From positions 1 through 13,760 of the forward strand of contig JAEWPH010000106.1 in NCBI GenBank assembly GCA_023460715.1: a DNA stretch of 13,760 nucleotides, given 5' to 3'. A program made the translations under genes and the position numbers. Numbering within the stretch: the first letter of the stretch is position 1; each line of letters starts with the position of its first letter. This DNA comes from Pseudomonadota bacterium (GTDB taxonomy: Bacteria > Pseudomonadota > Gammaproteobacteria > Burkholderiales > Burkholderiaceae_C). Positions 1 to 7,267 of the stretch are shown here, piece by piece. The notes under the pieces were generated by a model, which did no database searches, had not been told where the DNA came from, and was given only the letters and a program-made list of their open reading frames with translations.

Positions 1-140
1 TTTTTGGCCCGTCCGCTAGCGACTTCCTATTCACCAGCGCAACAATCCCCGCCACCGGGTAAGCCAGCCTACAGACCCATCTTTTGCGGCGGGTAACATT
101 CGTCACAAGAGCAGCTTGCGCCTCACCAAGGCCCCATCCC

Positions 141-1982
141 ATGTACCAGTCTGACGCCCCCAGCGCATCGACCCGCGCGTTCCACCGTAACCGCATCGCT
201 GCGGTATGCCCCCCGCGCCTTGGCGTCTTGGCGGTCGCAGCCCTGCTGGCCGCCTGCAGCAGCACGCCGCTGCCACCCTGGCCCACCCAGGGCGGGAGCC
301 CATCGCCGGCCACGCCTGCGCAGTCCACCCGCCCCGTCCCACCGCCACTGGGCAGCACCGCTCCGACTCGCGCGGAGGTCGTGACCTCTCCGGTCACCTC
401 GTCCCCGCTGGCGACGGGCTCCGCAGAGCCTCCGGCCGCCGCGCTGCCCTACTCGGCCGCCGTGGCTGCGCGGTTTCCCGACCCGTCCGTGCGCTACGAC
501 ACCCCCGGCCTGGCCGATGGCCGCCGCAGCTTCACCACCAACCCCGAGGCGGCGCAGTGGCTGCGCAACCTCGCCGCCGCACCGGGCCGCGCCACGCGCG
601 CGGCCGTGCTGGATATCGGCACGTCCCAGCGCGGCACGCCGCTGCAGGCGCTGGTGGTCACCCGCGCCGCAGGCACCGACGTGGCCGCACTCGACGCCAG
701 CGGGCGGCCCACGGTTTTGCTGATCGGCCAGCAACACGGCGATGAGCCGGCTGGCGGCGAGGCATTGCTGGTCGTGGCGCGGGAACTCTCCCAAGGCCTG
801 CTGGAGCCGCTGCTGGACCGCATCAACGTGATCGTGGTGCCGCGGGCGAACCCCGACGGCACGGAAGCCGGCCAGCGGGTCACCTCCAACGGCGTGGACA
901 TGAACCGCGACCACCTGCTGCTGAACACGCCCGAGGCGCAGGCCCTGGCCATTCTGGCGCGCAACTATCGCCCCATCGCCGTGATCGATGCGCACGAGTA
1001 CACGGTCACCGGCCGCTTCCTGGAGAAGTTCAACGGCATCCAGAAGTACGACGCGCTGCTGCAGTACGCCACCACGGCCAATGTGCCCGAGTTCATGACC
1101 AAGGCGGCGAACGAGTGGTACCACCCCCCGATGGTCAGCGCCCTCGGCGCCCAGGGACTGACCCACGAGTGGTACTACACCACGTCCACCGATCCCAACG
1201 ACCGCAGGATCTCCATGGGCGGCACGCAGCCGGACACGGGACGCAACGTAAACGGGCTCAAGAACGCGGTCAGCCTGCTGATCGAGACCCGGGGCGTGGG
1301 CATCGGCCGCACCCATATCCAGCGCCGGGTGCACACCCAGGTCACCGCCATTTCGAGCGCGCTGCGCAGCACCTCCGAACGCGCCGCCAACCTGGAGCAG
1401 GTGCGCTCCTTCGTGGCGCGCGATACGGCATCGCAGGCCTGCCGCGGCGACACGGTGGTCGAAGCCGGCCCGACGCAGACCCAGCGCGATCTGCTGATGC
1501 TCGACCCCGAAACAGGGGTCGACCGCAGCGTGCGCGTGGAGTGGAACTCTGCACTTCAGCTGCGCACCGTGAAGTCTCGCCCGCGCCCCTGCGGCTACTG
1601 GCTGGCTACCAGCGCCGCCCTGGCCGTGGATCGCCTGAAGATGCTGGGCCTGCAGGTGATGCGGGTCGCCGAGCCCGGTTCGGTGCTGGCCGACACGTAC
1701 CAGGAGGTGCGCCGCGAGACCTCTGCGCGCCCTGACGTGCGCGGCACGGTTGCAGGCAGCGGCGAGATCATCCGCGTGCAGACGCAGCTGTCGCGCACGG
1801 CCATCGATGCGCCCGCCGGCAGCTTCTATGTGCCGCTGAACCAGCCCCTGGCCAACCTGGCCATCGCCGCGCTGGAGCCCGACACCCAGAACAGCTACTT
1901 CGCCAACCGCCTGATCGGCGGACTGGGCGACACGGCACGGGTGATGGCCACGCCGTCACTGGTCTTCGAGGAAACGGACTGA
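141..1982 (+). CDS. M14-family zinc carboxypeptidase-like lipoprotein
   Basis: Predicted 613-residue metallopeptidase. A basic N-terminal stretch and a hydrophobic run end in a lipobox (LLAAC, Cys39), so it should be a lipoprotein anchored in the cell envelope. Residues about 40-100 are a Pro/Ser/Thr-rich tether. The M14 zinc site is complete: HGDE (His199, Glu202) and DAHE (His285) give the metal ligands. NPDG (237-240) and DMNRD (253-257) are the substrate-binding segment, and LLIETRG holds the catalytic Glu382. The last ~190 residues form a second domain with two cysteines (QACRGD and RPCGYW), which could form a disulfide. I chose the ATG at 141 because AAGG lies 9 bases upstream and the signal peptide then has normal proportions; an in-frame TTG at 84 would add 19 residues. 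The family removes C-terminal residues from peptides or cell-wall peptides; the substrate here is unknown. Confidence 0.85.
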   Translation: MYQSDAPSASTRAFHRNRIAAVCPPRLGVLAVAALLAACSSTPLPPWPTQGGSPSPATPAQSTRPVPPPLGSTAPTRAEVVTSPVTSSPLATGSAEPPAAALPYSAAVAARFPDPSVRYDTPGLADGRRSFTTNPEAAQWLRNLAAAPGRATRAAVLDIGTSQRGTPLQALVVTRAAGTDVAALDASGRPTVLLIGQQHGDEPAGGEALLVVARELSQGLLEPLLDRINVIVVPRANPDGTEAGQRVTSNGVDMNRDHLLLNTPEAQALAILARNYRPIAVIDAHEYTVTGRFLEKFNGIQKYDALLQYATTANVPEFMTKAANEWYHPPMVSALGAQGLTHEWYYTTSTDPNDRRISMGGTQPDTGRNVNGLKNAVSLLIETRGVGIGRTHIQRRVHTQVTAISSALRSTSERAANLEQVRSFVARDTASQACRGDTVVEAGPTQTQRDLLMLDPETGVDRSVRVEWNSALQLRTVKSRPRPCGYWLATSAALAVDRLKMLGLQVMRVAEPGSVLADTYQEVRRETSARPDVRGTVAGSGEIIRVQTQLSRTAIDAPAGSFYVPLNQPLANLAIAALEPDTQNSYFANRLIGGLGDTARVMATPSLVFEETD

Positions 1983-1985
1983 GTA

Positions 1986-2043
1986 CGCCCCTGCGGGGCG
2001 CTGTCTCGACAGGCATGCTGGTCAGCGACCGCCAGCATGGCCT
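1986..2043. other. GC hairpins in the convergent peptidase/ybaL gap
   Basis: Just behind the peptidase stop codon, CGCCCC (1986-1991) pairs with GGGGCG (1995-2000) over a 3-base loop. A second hairpin pairs CATGCTGG (2014-2021) with CCAGCATG (2032-2039), and its stem extends outward through AGG/CCT with one bulged base. Neither is followed by a T-run, so neither is a classic intrinsic terminator. They could slow polymerase or protect the mRNA 3' end between the two converging genes. The pairing is read directly from the sequence; the role is inferred. Confidence 0.4.
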
Positions 2044-2129
2044 GCCTGACAGGGCGTTCCCGGGCGTCTCGACGGGCAGACAGCTTTGGACATCTGCGGG
2101 CAACCAGCAGCGGCGCACGACCGGCTGAT

Positions 2130-2195
2130 TACTATCAATTCGATAGCTACATGCGCTTGATACACGGGCGCTTGTGGCGGATTTGACCTAAAAAC
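2130..2195. repeat. Dispersed intergenic repeat-like element (Comamonadaceae type)
   Basis: The element has two small hairpins in a row. CTATC (2132-2136) pairs with GATAG (2142-2146). GCGCTTG (2153-2159) pairs with CGGGCGC (2165-2171), including two G-T pairs. An AT-richer segment, GGATTTGACCTAAAA, follows (2179-2193). From memory, this order (ATAGCT, then a GCGCTTGAT hairpin, then a gATTTGacct tail) recurs between genes in Acidovorax and related genomes. The composition is less GC-rich than its surroundings. No second copy is visible in this window, so the repeat status rests on recollection, not on a comparison made here. Confidence 0.5.
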
Positions 2196-2293
2196 GCAGC
2201 ACAACCAGAGCACGGGCGATTCGCGCGGATCTGAGGACAACGCGGTCGAATGGAGGGCATTGCGCCCACGGCCGTCGTCAGCCGCTCAGCCGC

Positions 2294-4033
2294 TCAAGCG
2301 TGGTGGTGCTGATGGAGCGCACCCGGCGCTGTGTGCGGCACATTGCGCTCGCGCGCCCGCTCCAGCACATGCTCGGTCATCGCCACCGCGAGCGTCTCCT
2401 CGCCCAGGAACACCTTGCCGCCGCTCTCCTGTTCCAGCAGGCCGGCCTCTTCCTCGTTGTGGCTGCGCACCACGGTTTCTATGTCTGGGTTGAGCGTACG
2501 CGCCGTGTGGATGATCTGCCGCACGTCCAGCGTGTTGGGCGTGGCGATCACCAGCATGTAGGCCCGCGCGATGTGGGCCTGGATCAGCACGGAAGGATCG
2601 ACCGCATCGCCATACACCGCCGCCATGTCCGCCTTGCGCAAGGCTTCCACCAGGTCCCGGTTCTGCTCGGCCACCACGAAAGGAATGTCGTGGGCCGTCA
2701 ACGCGGCCGCGATGCGGCGCCCCACCCGGCCATAGCCCACCAGCACCACCTGGCGTGCCAGGTACTTGTGGTCCGTGCTCATGGGCAACTCGGCCAGCGG
2801 GTCGTCGCGCTGCTCCAGCTTTCGAGCCAGCGCCGACCGCGCCCGCAACCAGTCCTGCAAGGGCGAAATGGCCCGGAACAGCAGCGGGTTCAACGCGATG
2901 GAGATGAGCGCACCGGCCAGCACCAGGCTGGCGCCCTCCGGCGGCAACAGGCCGAGCGACGCACCGAGGCCGACGAGAATGAACGAGAACTCGCCGATCT
3001 GCGCCAGGCTGGCAGACACCGTCAGCGCCGTGTTGAGCGGATAGCGGAAGGCCAGCACCAGGGCAGCGGCCGCCAGCGTCTTGCCGAAGATGATGATGGC
3101 CACCACGGCCAGCACCTGCAGGGGCCGCTCCACCAGCACCCAGGGATTGAAGAGCATGCCCACGGACACGAAGAACAGCACGGCGAAGGCATCGCGCAAT
3201 GGCAAGGACTCCTGCGCGGCCCGGTGGCTGAACTCCGACTCGCGCATCACCATGCCGGCAAAGAACGCGCCCAGCGCGAACGACACGCCGAAGAGCGCGG
3301 CCGATCCGAAGGCAATACTCACGGCTGCGGCCACCACGCACAGCGTGAACAGCTCGCGGGAGCCCGTGCGGGCCACCTGCCACAGCACCCACGGAAACAC
3401 CCGGCGTCCCACCACCAGCATCAGCGCCACGAAGCCGCCCACCTGAAGCAGCGTCCACCCGAGCGTGCGCCAGAGATGCATGGGTGCCTCGCTGCTGCCC
3501 GTGCCGCCCAGCCAGCCGCCCAAAGGCGGCAGCAGCACCAGCACCAACACCATGGCCAAGTCCTCGACCACCAGCCAGCCCACGGCGATGCGGCCGGTAT
3601 ACGAGTCGAGAATGCCCAGCGTCTCCAGCGCCCGCAGCAGCACCACGGTGCTGGCCACCGACAACGACAGCCCGAACACCAGCGCCCCGCCCCACCCCCA
3701 GCCCCACCAGCGGGCGACGCCCATGCCGAGTAAGGTAGCGACGGCCATCTGCACGACCGCGCCCGGCACCGCGATCTTGCGCACCGCCAGCAGATCGCCG
3801 AATGAGAAGTGCAAGCCCACGCCGAACATGAGCAGCATCACCCCGATCTCGGCCAGTTGGCTGGCCATTTCTGCATCCGCCACGAAGCCGGGGGTGAAAG
3901 GCCCGATGAAAACCCCCGCCAGCAGATAGCCGACCAAGGCAGGCAGTTTCACCCGCGTGGCCGCAAAACCCAGGATCAGCGCCAGACCCAGGCCGGCCGC
4001 GATCGTATTGATGAGAGAGATGCTGTGCGGCAT
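2294..4033 (-). CDS. ybaL: YbaL-type monovalent cation:proton antiporter (CPA2)
   Basis: Predicted 579-residue inner-membrane antiporter with a cytoplasmic regulatory domain. Residues 1 to about 390 hold many hydrophobic helices and match E. coli YbaL almost block by block: VGYLLAG (34-40), GPFTPGFVAD (44-53), LLMFGVGLHFS (67-77), VASTVVLLRALE (126-137), GWLVVEDL (152-159, with the Glu-Asp pair), SFALGAFFAGMV (251-262) and SLAQIGEF (342-349). Residues about 428-550 are a TrkA-N/RCK nucleotide-binding domain with GYGRVG at 433-438. The protein ends in a short His-rich tail. The family exchanges K+ or Na+ for H+ and is related to KefB/KefC. The ATG at 4033 aligns with the start of E. coli YbaL; the open frame extends upstream, but that part has no membrane character. 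I see no good ribosome site. The gene stands alone. Confidence 0.9.
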   Translation of the reverse strand: MPHSISLINTIAAGLGLALILGFAATRVKLPALVGYLLAGVFIGPFTPGFVADAEMASQLAEIGVMLLMFGVGLHFSFGDLLAVRKIAVPGAVVQMAVATLLGMGVARWWGWGWGGALVFGLSLSVASTVVLLRALETLGILDSYTGRIAVGWLVVEDLAMVLVLVLLPPLGGWLGGTGSSEAPMHLWRTLGWTLLQVGGFVALMLVVGRRVFPWVLWQVARTGSRELFTLCVVAAAVSIAFGSAALFGVSFALGAFFAGMVMRESEFSHRAAQESLPLRDAFAVLFFVSVGMLFNPWVLVERPLQVLAVVAIIIFGKTLAAAALVLAFRYPLNTALTVSASLAQIGEFSFILVGLGASLGLLPPEGASLVLAGALISIALNPLLFRAISPLQDWLRARSALARKLEQRDDPLAELPMSTDHKYLARQVVLVGYGRVGRRIAAALTAHDIPFVVAEQNRDLVEALRKADMAAVYGDAVDPSVLIQAHIARAYMLVIATPNTLDVRQIIHTARTLNPDIETVVRSHNEEEAGLLEQESGGKVFLGEETLAVAMTEHVLERARERNVPHTAPGALHQHHHA

Positions 4034-4100
4034 GGCGGGAGGATGCGAAAGGGTGTGGATGGGAAAGGCCGTGCCGCAGGGATCGGCGGAAGTGGTTACC

Positions 4101-4130
4101 GTTATAACCGGAACACCCGCGGCCCAGCAA
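4101..4130 (-). promoter_or_regulatory. Possible ybaL promoter with overlapping dyad
   Basis: On the minus strand TTGCTG (4125-4130) and TATAAC (4101-4106) are 18 bases apart, which would give a leader of about 60 bases before the ybaL start. The -10 is good (5 of 6); the -35 is poor (3 of 6). The -10 lies within an inverted repeat, GGTTA (4094-4098) / TAACC (4105-4109), that could be a regulator site. Confidence 0.35.
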
Positions 4131-4240
4131 AAGTCGCGCCCGCCCGCAGTGGAGGGTTGCCGGACGGTTATGATTCGCACCCTCGGCACGGCCGGCCGCA
4201 CATCCTGCGTGCCCCGCTGCCTGCGGCATCACGCCCGCAT

Positions 4241-4317
4241 CTGCCCGTAGCTCAACCGGATAGAGCAATTGCCTTCTAAGCAATAGGTCGGGGGTTCGAG
4301 TCCCTCCGGGCAGGCCA
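4241..4317 (+). tRNA. tRNA-Arg (anticodon TCT)
   Basis: A full cloverleaf can be drawn. The acceptor arm is CTGCCCG (4241-4247) with CGGGCAG (4307-4313). The D stem is GCTC/GAGC. The anticodon stem is ATTGC (4268-4272) with GCAAT (4280-4284), and the loop CTTCTAA shows anticodon TCT. The T arm is GGGGG/CCCTC around TTCGAGT. The discriminator is G4314 and CCA is encoded (4315-4317). It reads AGA, a rare codon in GC-rich genomes. The first pair is C1-G72 instead of the more common G1-C72. A possible -10, TATGAT, lies at 4169-4174, about 65 bases upstream, with no clear -35. Confidence 0.97.
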
Positions 4318-4406
4318 TTGCCCCCATCCGTTCATAATGGGGCTTCCACCGGGCGCGCCGAAACCGCGGAGCCCTCCGGAAACGCCACCGCCCTCTGCCC
4401 TACTCC

Positions 4407-4829
4407 ATGCGCTCCACCCTCGCCTGCGTTCTGCTGGCCTGCCTTCCCCTCGCCGCCCTCGCGGACGGCGAGTGGTTCACCGTGTATGGAGAGCCTGCAC
4501 AGGTCGACCGTGATCTGATCCAGATCCGCCCCACGTCCATTACCTACCTGGAGCCTGATCTTCTTAGCGTGCAGGTGCGGGTGTCGCGCTCGGCGGCGCG
4601 CGAGGCCTATGGCGGCGGCCACTACCGGGGCCATCAGAGCACGGCCACGGTGGACTGTGCCGGACGCAACGCCTGGTACACCCGCATGCGTTTCTATGGG
4701 CAGCCCGGCTGGAGCGGGCCGGTGATCATGGACCGTTCGTTCAGGCAGGGTGAGGCGCCCTTGGTGTTCAAAGAGATTCCGGATCAGGCGGACCGTCTGA
4801 TCCGGGCAGCGTGCCGACTGCGGCGCTGA
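4407..4829 (+). CDS. Small secreted protein of unknown function
   Basis: 140 residues. The N-terminus is a clear Sec signal peptide (basic start, leucine/alanine-rich core, cleavage likely after LAALA, residue 19), so the mature protein is periplasmic or exported and about 121 residues long. It starts DGEWFTVYGEPAQVDRDL and has alternating hydrophobic strands. It carries two cysteines, Cys84 in TVDCAGRN and Cys136 near the end, that probably form a disulfide. This layout (W near the start, Y/D strand, DC-R in the middle, short C-terminal Cys segment) resembles the surface-adhesin E-like beta-sandwich family of beta- and gammaproteobacteria, but I would not assign it without a profile search. 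It follows tRNA-Arg by 89 bases. No strong ribosome site is visible before the ATG at 4407. Codon use fits a real gene. Confidence 0.75.
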   Translation: MRSTLACVLLACLPLAALADGEWFTVYGEPAQVDRDLIQIRPTSITYLEPDLLSVQVRVSRSAAREAYGGGHYRGHQSTATVDCAGRNAWYTRMRFYGQPGWSGPVIMDRSFRQGEAPLVFKEIPDQADRLIRAACRLRR

Positions 4830-5108
4830 CGCGGACCAATCAAAAACAAGGCCTTGCCCGGCGGGGCACGGGCGCGTAGCCAGGGCGGCCTTTCACGGAT
4901 CTGTCGCCTGGCAATGCATCCGGTTCGATGAACGAGGTGAGCGAAGCCTCGACCGCCCCGGAGTCCGCATCACCCAGCATACAGGGCGCAGTCCGCTTCA
5001 TTGCCCTTGACGAGCGATCACAACGGATGGTGCGGACGCTCGGCACAAGTCTATTTCGGATCCCCGTTAGGGCTCTGCTCTTCCGTATCTGCCCGGCTCG
5101 TGCAAGGC
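4830..5108. other. Gene-free stretch between the small secreted protein and the tRNA-His terminator
   Basis: About 280 bases with no convincing gene on either strand. The open frames that cross it run on through the antisense of tRNA-His and have no ribosome site or family resemblance. Near its left end are a 10-base palindrome, CAAGGCCTTG (4848-4857), and a short GC hairpin; neither has a T-run. I see no promoter or repeat that I can support. Confidence 0.5.
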
Positions 5109-5141
5109 AAAAAAAAGCGCCGCAACAAGTGCGGCGCTTTT
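5109..5141 (-). terminator. Intrinsic terminator after ppiD/tRNA-His, possibly bidirectional
   Basis: AAAAGCGCCGC (5113-5123) pairs perfectly with GCGGCGCTTTT (5131-5141) over a 7-base loop. In the leftward direction the GC stem is followed by eight T residues (complement of 5109-5116), which is a strong intrinsic terminator placed 8 bases past the CCA of tRNA-His. Rightward it has only four T residues before a C, so it may also stop transcription from the small secreted protein gene, less efficiently. Confidence 0.88.
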
Positions 5142-5148
5142 CATTTCT

Positions 5149-5224
5149 TGGGGTGGCTGATGGGGCTCGAACCCACGACAACAGGAATCACAATCCTGGA
5201 CTCTACCAACTGAGCTACAGCCAC
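5149..5224 (-). tRNA. tRNA-His (anticodon GTG)
   Basis: The minus strand folds into a cloverleaf. The acceptor arm is GTGGCTG with CAGCCAC. The D arm is AGCTC..GAGT with TTGGTA in the loop. The anticodon loop is TTGTGAT, anticodon GTG. The T arm has loop TTCGAGC. The discriminator is C and CCA is encoded (complement of 5149-5151). The base just before the acceptor is G (complement of 5225) and faces discriminator C73, the special extra G-1:C73 pair that histidyl-tRNA synthetase requires; here it is encoded in the DNA. It lies about 55 bases behind ppiD and ahead of a strong terminator. Confidence 0.97.
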
Positions 5225-5235
5225 CGTAGCCTCGA

Positions 5236-5265
5236 ATTATATCCAGATTTCAGCGTCCATCTGGA
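5236..5265 (-). promoter_or_regulatory. tRNA-His -10 box and adjacent dyad
   Basis: On the minus strand a perfect TATAAT (complement of 5236-5241) lies 10 bases before the extra G-1 of tRNA-His. A transcript would therefore start only about 5 bases ahead of the mature tRNA. No good -35 is found at 16-18 bases. A 7-base inverted repeat, TCCAGAT (5242-5248) / ATCTGGA (5259-5265), fills the spacer and -35 zone instead. It could be a weak hairpin ending ppiD or a binding site. Confidence 0.5.
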
Positions 5266-5279
5266 AATCGCTGCATTTT

Positions 5280-7193
5280 TTACTGCGATTCCTGCGCAGG
5301 GCGAGGCACCTTGATCTGGACCTTGAAGCGCTTCTTGAGGGTTTCGTAGTAGGCAAGCGCCTCGGCATTGCCCCAGGTCTGCAGATACTGCTGGTGCTGC
5401 TGGCTCTCGGTCGCAGCGTCCACAGCATCGCGCGGCAGCACCCGGTTGACCTTCAGCACCGCATACCCTTGCGCGCCCAGGTCCACGCCGGACCAAGCTG
5501 GCAGCGCGTCCACCGGGGCGTGCAGGGCGGCTTCGAGCACCTGGCGGGGTTGGTTGCGCGGCTGGTCACGCGACACCACGGCAGGCGCCGACAGAGCCGC
5601 GACCGGACCCGTAGCCGATTTCCACTCTGCCAGCTTGGCCTCGCCTTCCTTGCGCGCCAGTTCGGCCGCCTTGTCCGCCACGAACATCTGGCGCACCTGG
5701 GCCTGCACGGCTTCGTAGGGCAGGGTTTGGGCAGGCGCATACTTCACCACCCGGCCGGCAGCCATCGTGTTGGCGGCGATTTCGACGGCTTCCGTGTTGC
5801 GCTTGCTTTCGAGCGACTCGGGCTGGAACAACGCCTCCAGGAAACGCGCATTTGCCAGAGGGCCCACGGCTCCAGGCACCGCCGTACGGGCCACGCCTTC
5901 AGCCGTCTGCACCTTCAGCTTGAGCTTGTCGGCAACGGGTTGCAGGCTGTCCGGCTGTTCGTACACGCCATTGGCAAACGCCTCGGCCACCTCGGCGAAC
6001 TTGCGCAGGGCCTGTTGCTGCTTGAGTTCGTTCTCCAGGGAGGCACGCACCGTTTCAAAGGAGGGCTGCGGCGGGCGCTTGATGTCCGTCACGGTGATGA
6101 TGTGGTAGCCGAAGTTGGTTTCCACCACATCGCTGATGTCGCCCTTCTTCAGGGCGAAGACCGCGTCTTCGAATGGCTTGACCATCGCTCCACGGCCGAT
6201 GAAGCCCAGATCGCCGCCGGCGGCGCTGGAGCCAGGATCCTGCGAATTCTTGCGCGCCACATCGGCAAAGCTGCCCGGGGCCTTGCGTACCTGCTCCAGC
6301 AGTTCGGTAGCGCGCGCCTTTGCCTTCTCGCGGTCGGCGGTGGAAGCCCCTTGCGGCGCGTTGATGAGGATATGGCTCGCACGGCGTTCCTCGACCCCCG
6401 ACAGGCGCTCGAGGTTTTCCCTGTAGTACGTGCGCAGGTCATCCTCGCTCAGCGTGATGCCCGCCTGGACGGCAGCCAGGTCGAGCACGACATATTCCAC
6501 GCTCGCCTGCTCGGCACGCTGGAACTTGGCAGACTGGGCCTGGTAGTAGGCCTGCAGGTCCGAATCCGAAGCAGCCACCTTGGCGGCATAGTCGGCGGGG
6601 TTGAAGCGCGCCAGCTGGATTTCTCGGCGCTGGTAGAGCGCATCCACCGCGAGCTTGGACTGCGCCGTGCCGGCCATGGCGGATTCCATTACGCTGCCCA
6701 TCACCTGGTTGGTGGCGATCTCGCGCCGCACGGCGGCCTCGAAACCTTCCGGCGTCAGCCCCTGTGCGCCAACGAGCGCCCGGTAGGCATCGCCATCGAG
6801 CGTGCCGTCGGGGCGCTTGAGGTTGGCGATGGCGGGCATGGCCTGCAGCTCGCGCGCCAGGCGCGCATCGCTGGTCAGCAGGTGCATGTCGCTCGCGGCG
6901 GCCTGCAGCACCCGGTCGCGCACCATGCGCTCCAGCGTTGCATAGCGTGCTTCGGGCGAGTCCAGCAGGCGGCCATCGATGGAGGGCGATTGCGCGCGGA
7001 TGCGGTCCACTTCAGCACGGTGCGCGTTGTCCCAGTCGGCCTGCGTGATGTCGTGGCCGTCCACGCGGGCCACCGCAGCGCTTTTCTCGGAGAAGTAGTT
7101 GTGGTCGATACCGACGAGGACGAACGACGGAATGATCAGCAAGAACAGCAACACCATCGCGATCTTGGAGTGCTTGCGGATGGACTCGAACAT
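5280..7193 (-). CDS. ppiD: PpiD-type periplasmic peptidyl-prolyl isomerase/chaperone
   Basis: 637 residues, close to the 623 of E. coli PpiD. A short cytoplasmic tail and one membrane helix (about residues 11-29, IAMVLLFLLIIPSFVLVGI) anchor it in the inner membrane, with the bulk in the periplasm. Residues about 40-265 are the SurA/PpiD-like chaperone region with the typical VDGHDIT start. Residues about 269-372 are a parvulin domain, with RRASHILI, GGDLGFIGRGAMVKPFEDAVF and FGYHII. The C-terminal ~260 residues form the second helical chaperone part. PpiD helps newly exported proteins fold at the Sec translocon; the parvulin domain of the E. coli protein is reported to have little isomerase activity, so activity here is uncertain. 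hupB lies upstream as in E. coli, but tRNA-Val and a terminator intervene. GAAAG lies about 7 bases before the ATG. Confidence 0.92.
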   Translation of the reverse strand: MFESIRKHSKIAMVLLFLLIIPSFVLVGIDHNYFSEKSAAVARVDGHDITQADWDNAHRAEVDRIRAQSPSIDGRLLDSPEARYATLERMVRDRVLQAAASDMHLLTSDARLARELQAMPAIANLKRPDGTLDGDAYRALVGAQGLTPEGFEAAVRREIATNQVMGSVMESAMAGTAQSKLAVDALYQRREIQLARFNPADYAAKVAASDSDLQAYYQAQSAKFQRAEQASVEYVVLDLAAVQAGITLSEDDLRTYYRENLERLSGVEERRASHILINAPQGASTADREKAKARATELLEQVRKAPGSFADVARKNSQDPGSSAAGGDLGFIGRGAMVKPFEDAVFALKKGDISDVVETNFGYHIITVTDIKRPPQPSFETVRASLENELKQQQALRKFAEVAEAFANGVYEQPDSLQPVADKLKLKVQTAEGVARTAVPGAVGPLANARFLEALFQPESLESKRNTEAVEIAANTMAAGRVVKYAPAQTLPYEAVQAQVRQMFVADKAAELARKEGEAKLAEWKSATGPVAALSAPAVVSRDQPRNQPRQVLEAALHAPVDALPAWSGVDLGAQGYAVLKVNRVLPRDAVDAATESQQHQQYLQTWGNAEALAYYETLKKRFKVQIKVPRPAQESQ

Positions 7194-7226
7194 GGTCAGG
7201 CTTTCAAAAACTGCAATTCACAGCGG

Positions 7227-7257
7227 CAAAAGAAAAGGCGAACTCTCGTTCGCCTTT
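7227..7257 (-). terminator. Intrinsic terminator between tRNA-Val and ppiD
   Basis: AAAGGCGAAC (7234-7243) pairs perfectly with GTTCGCCTTT (7248-7257) over a 4-base loop. Leftward the stem is followed by a T-rich tail (TTTTCTTTTG, reading down from 7237). It lies 10 bases past the tRNA-Val CCA and only about 33 bases before the ppiD start. It should end the hupB/tRNA-Val transcript, leaving little room for a ppiD promoter. Confidence 0.8.
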
Positions 7258-7267
7258 GCTCAGGTGG

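Noticed and set aside
84..140. A longer start (TTG at 84) for the M14 peptidase
   Set aside because: It adds 19 residues ahead of an otherwise normal lipoprotein signal. The ATG at 141 has a better-spaced AAGG.
1..140. A gene or promoter at the left edge
   Set aside because: I found no supportable coding end and no boxes with correct spacing in the first 140 bases.
2300..3733. A plus-strand open frame of 477 codons antisense to ybaL
   Set aside because: Low-complexity His/Gln/Arg translation opposite a clear antiporter gene with full family motifs.
4241..4317. tRNA-Arg as an integration site for a mobile element
   Set aside because: No integrase gene and no repeated tRNA 3' end is visible in the window.
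4318..4338. TTGCCC and CATAAT as a promoter for the small secreted protein
   Set aside because: The boxes are only 9 bases apart, too close for a sigma-70 promoter.
4928..5314. A plus-strand open frame across the tRNA-His region
   Set aside because: Its middle translates the tRNA antisense (ADGARTHDNRNHNPGLYQL), a known false-protein signature.
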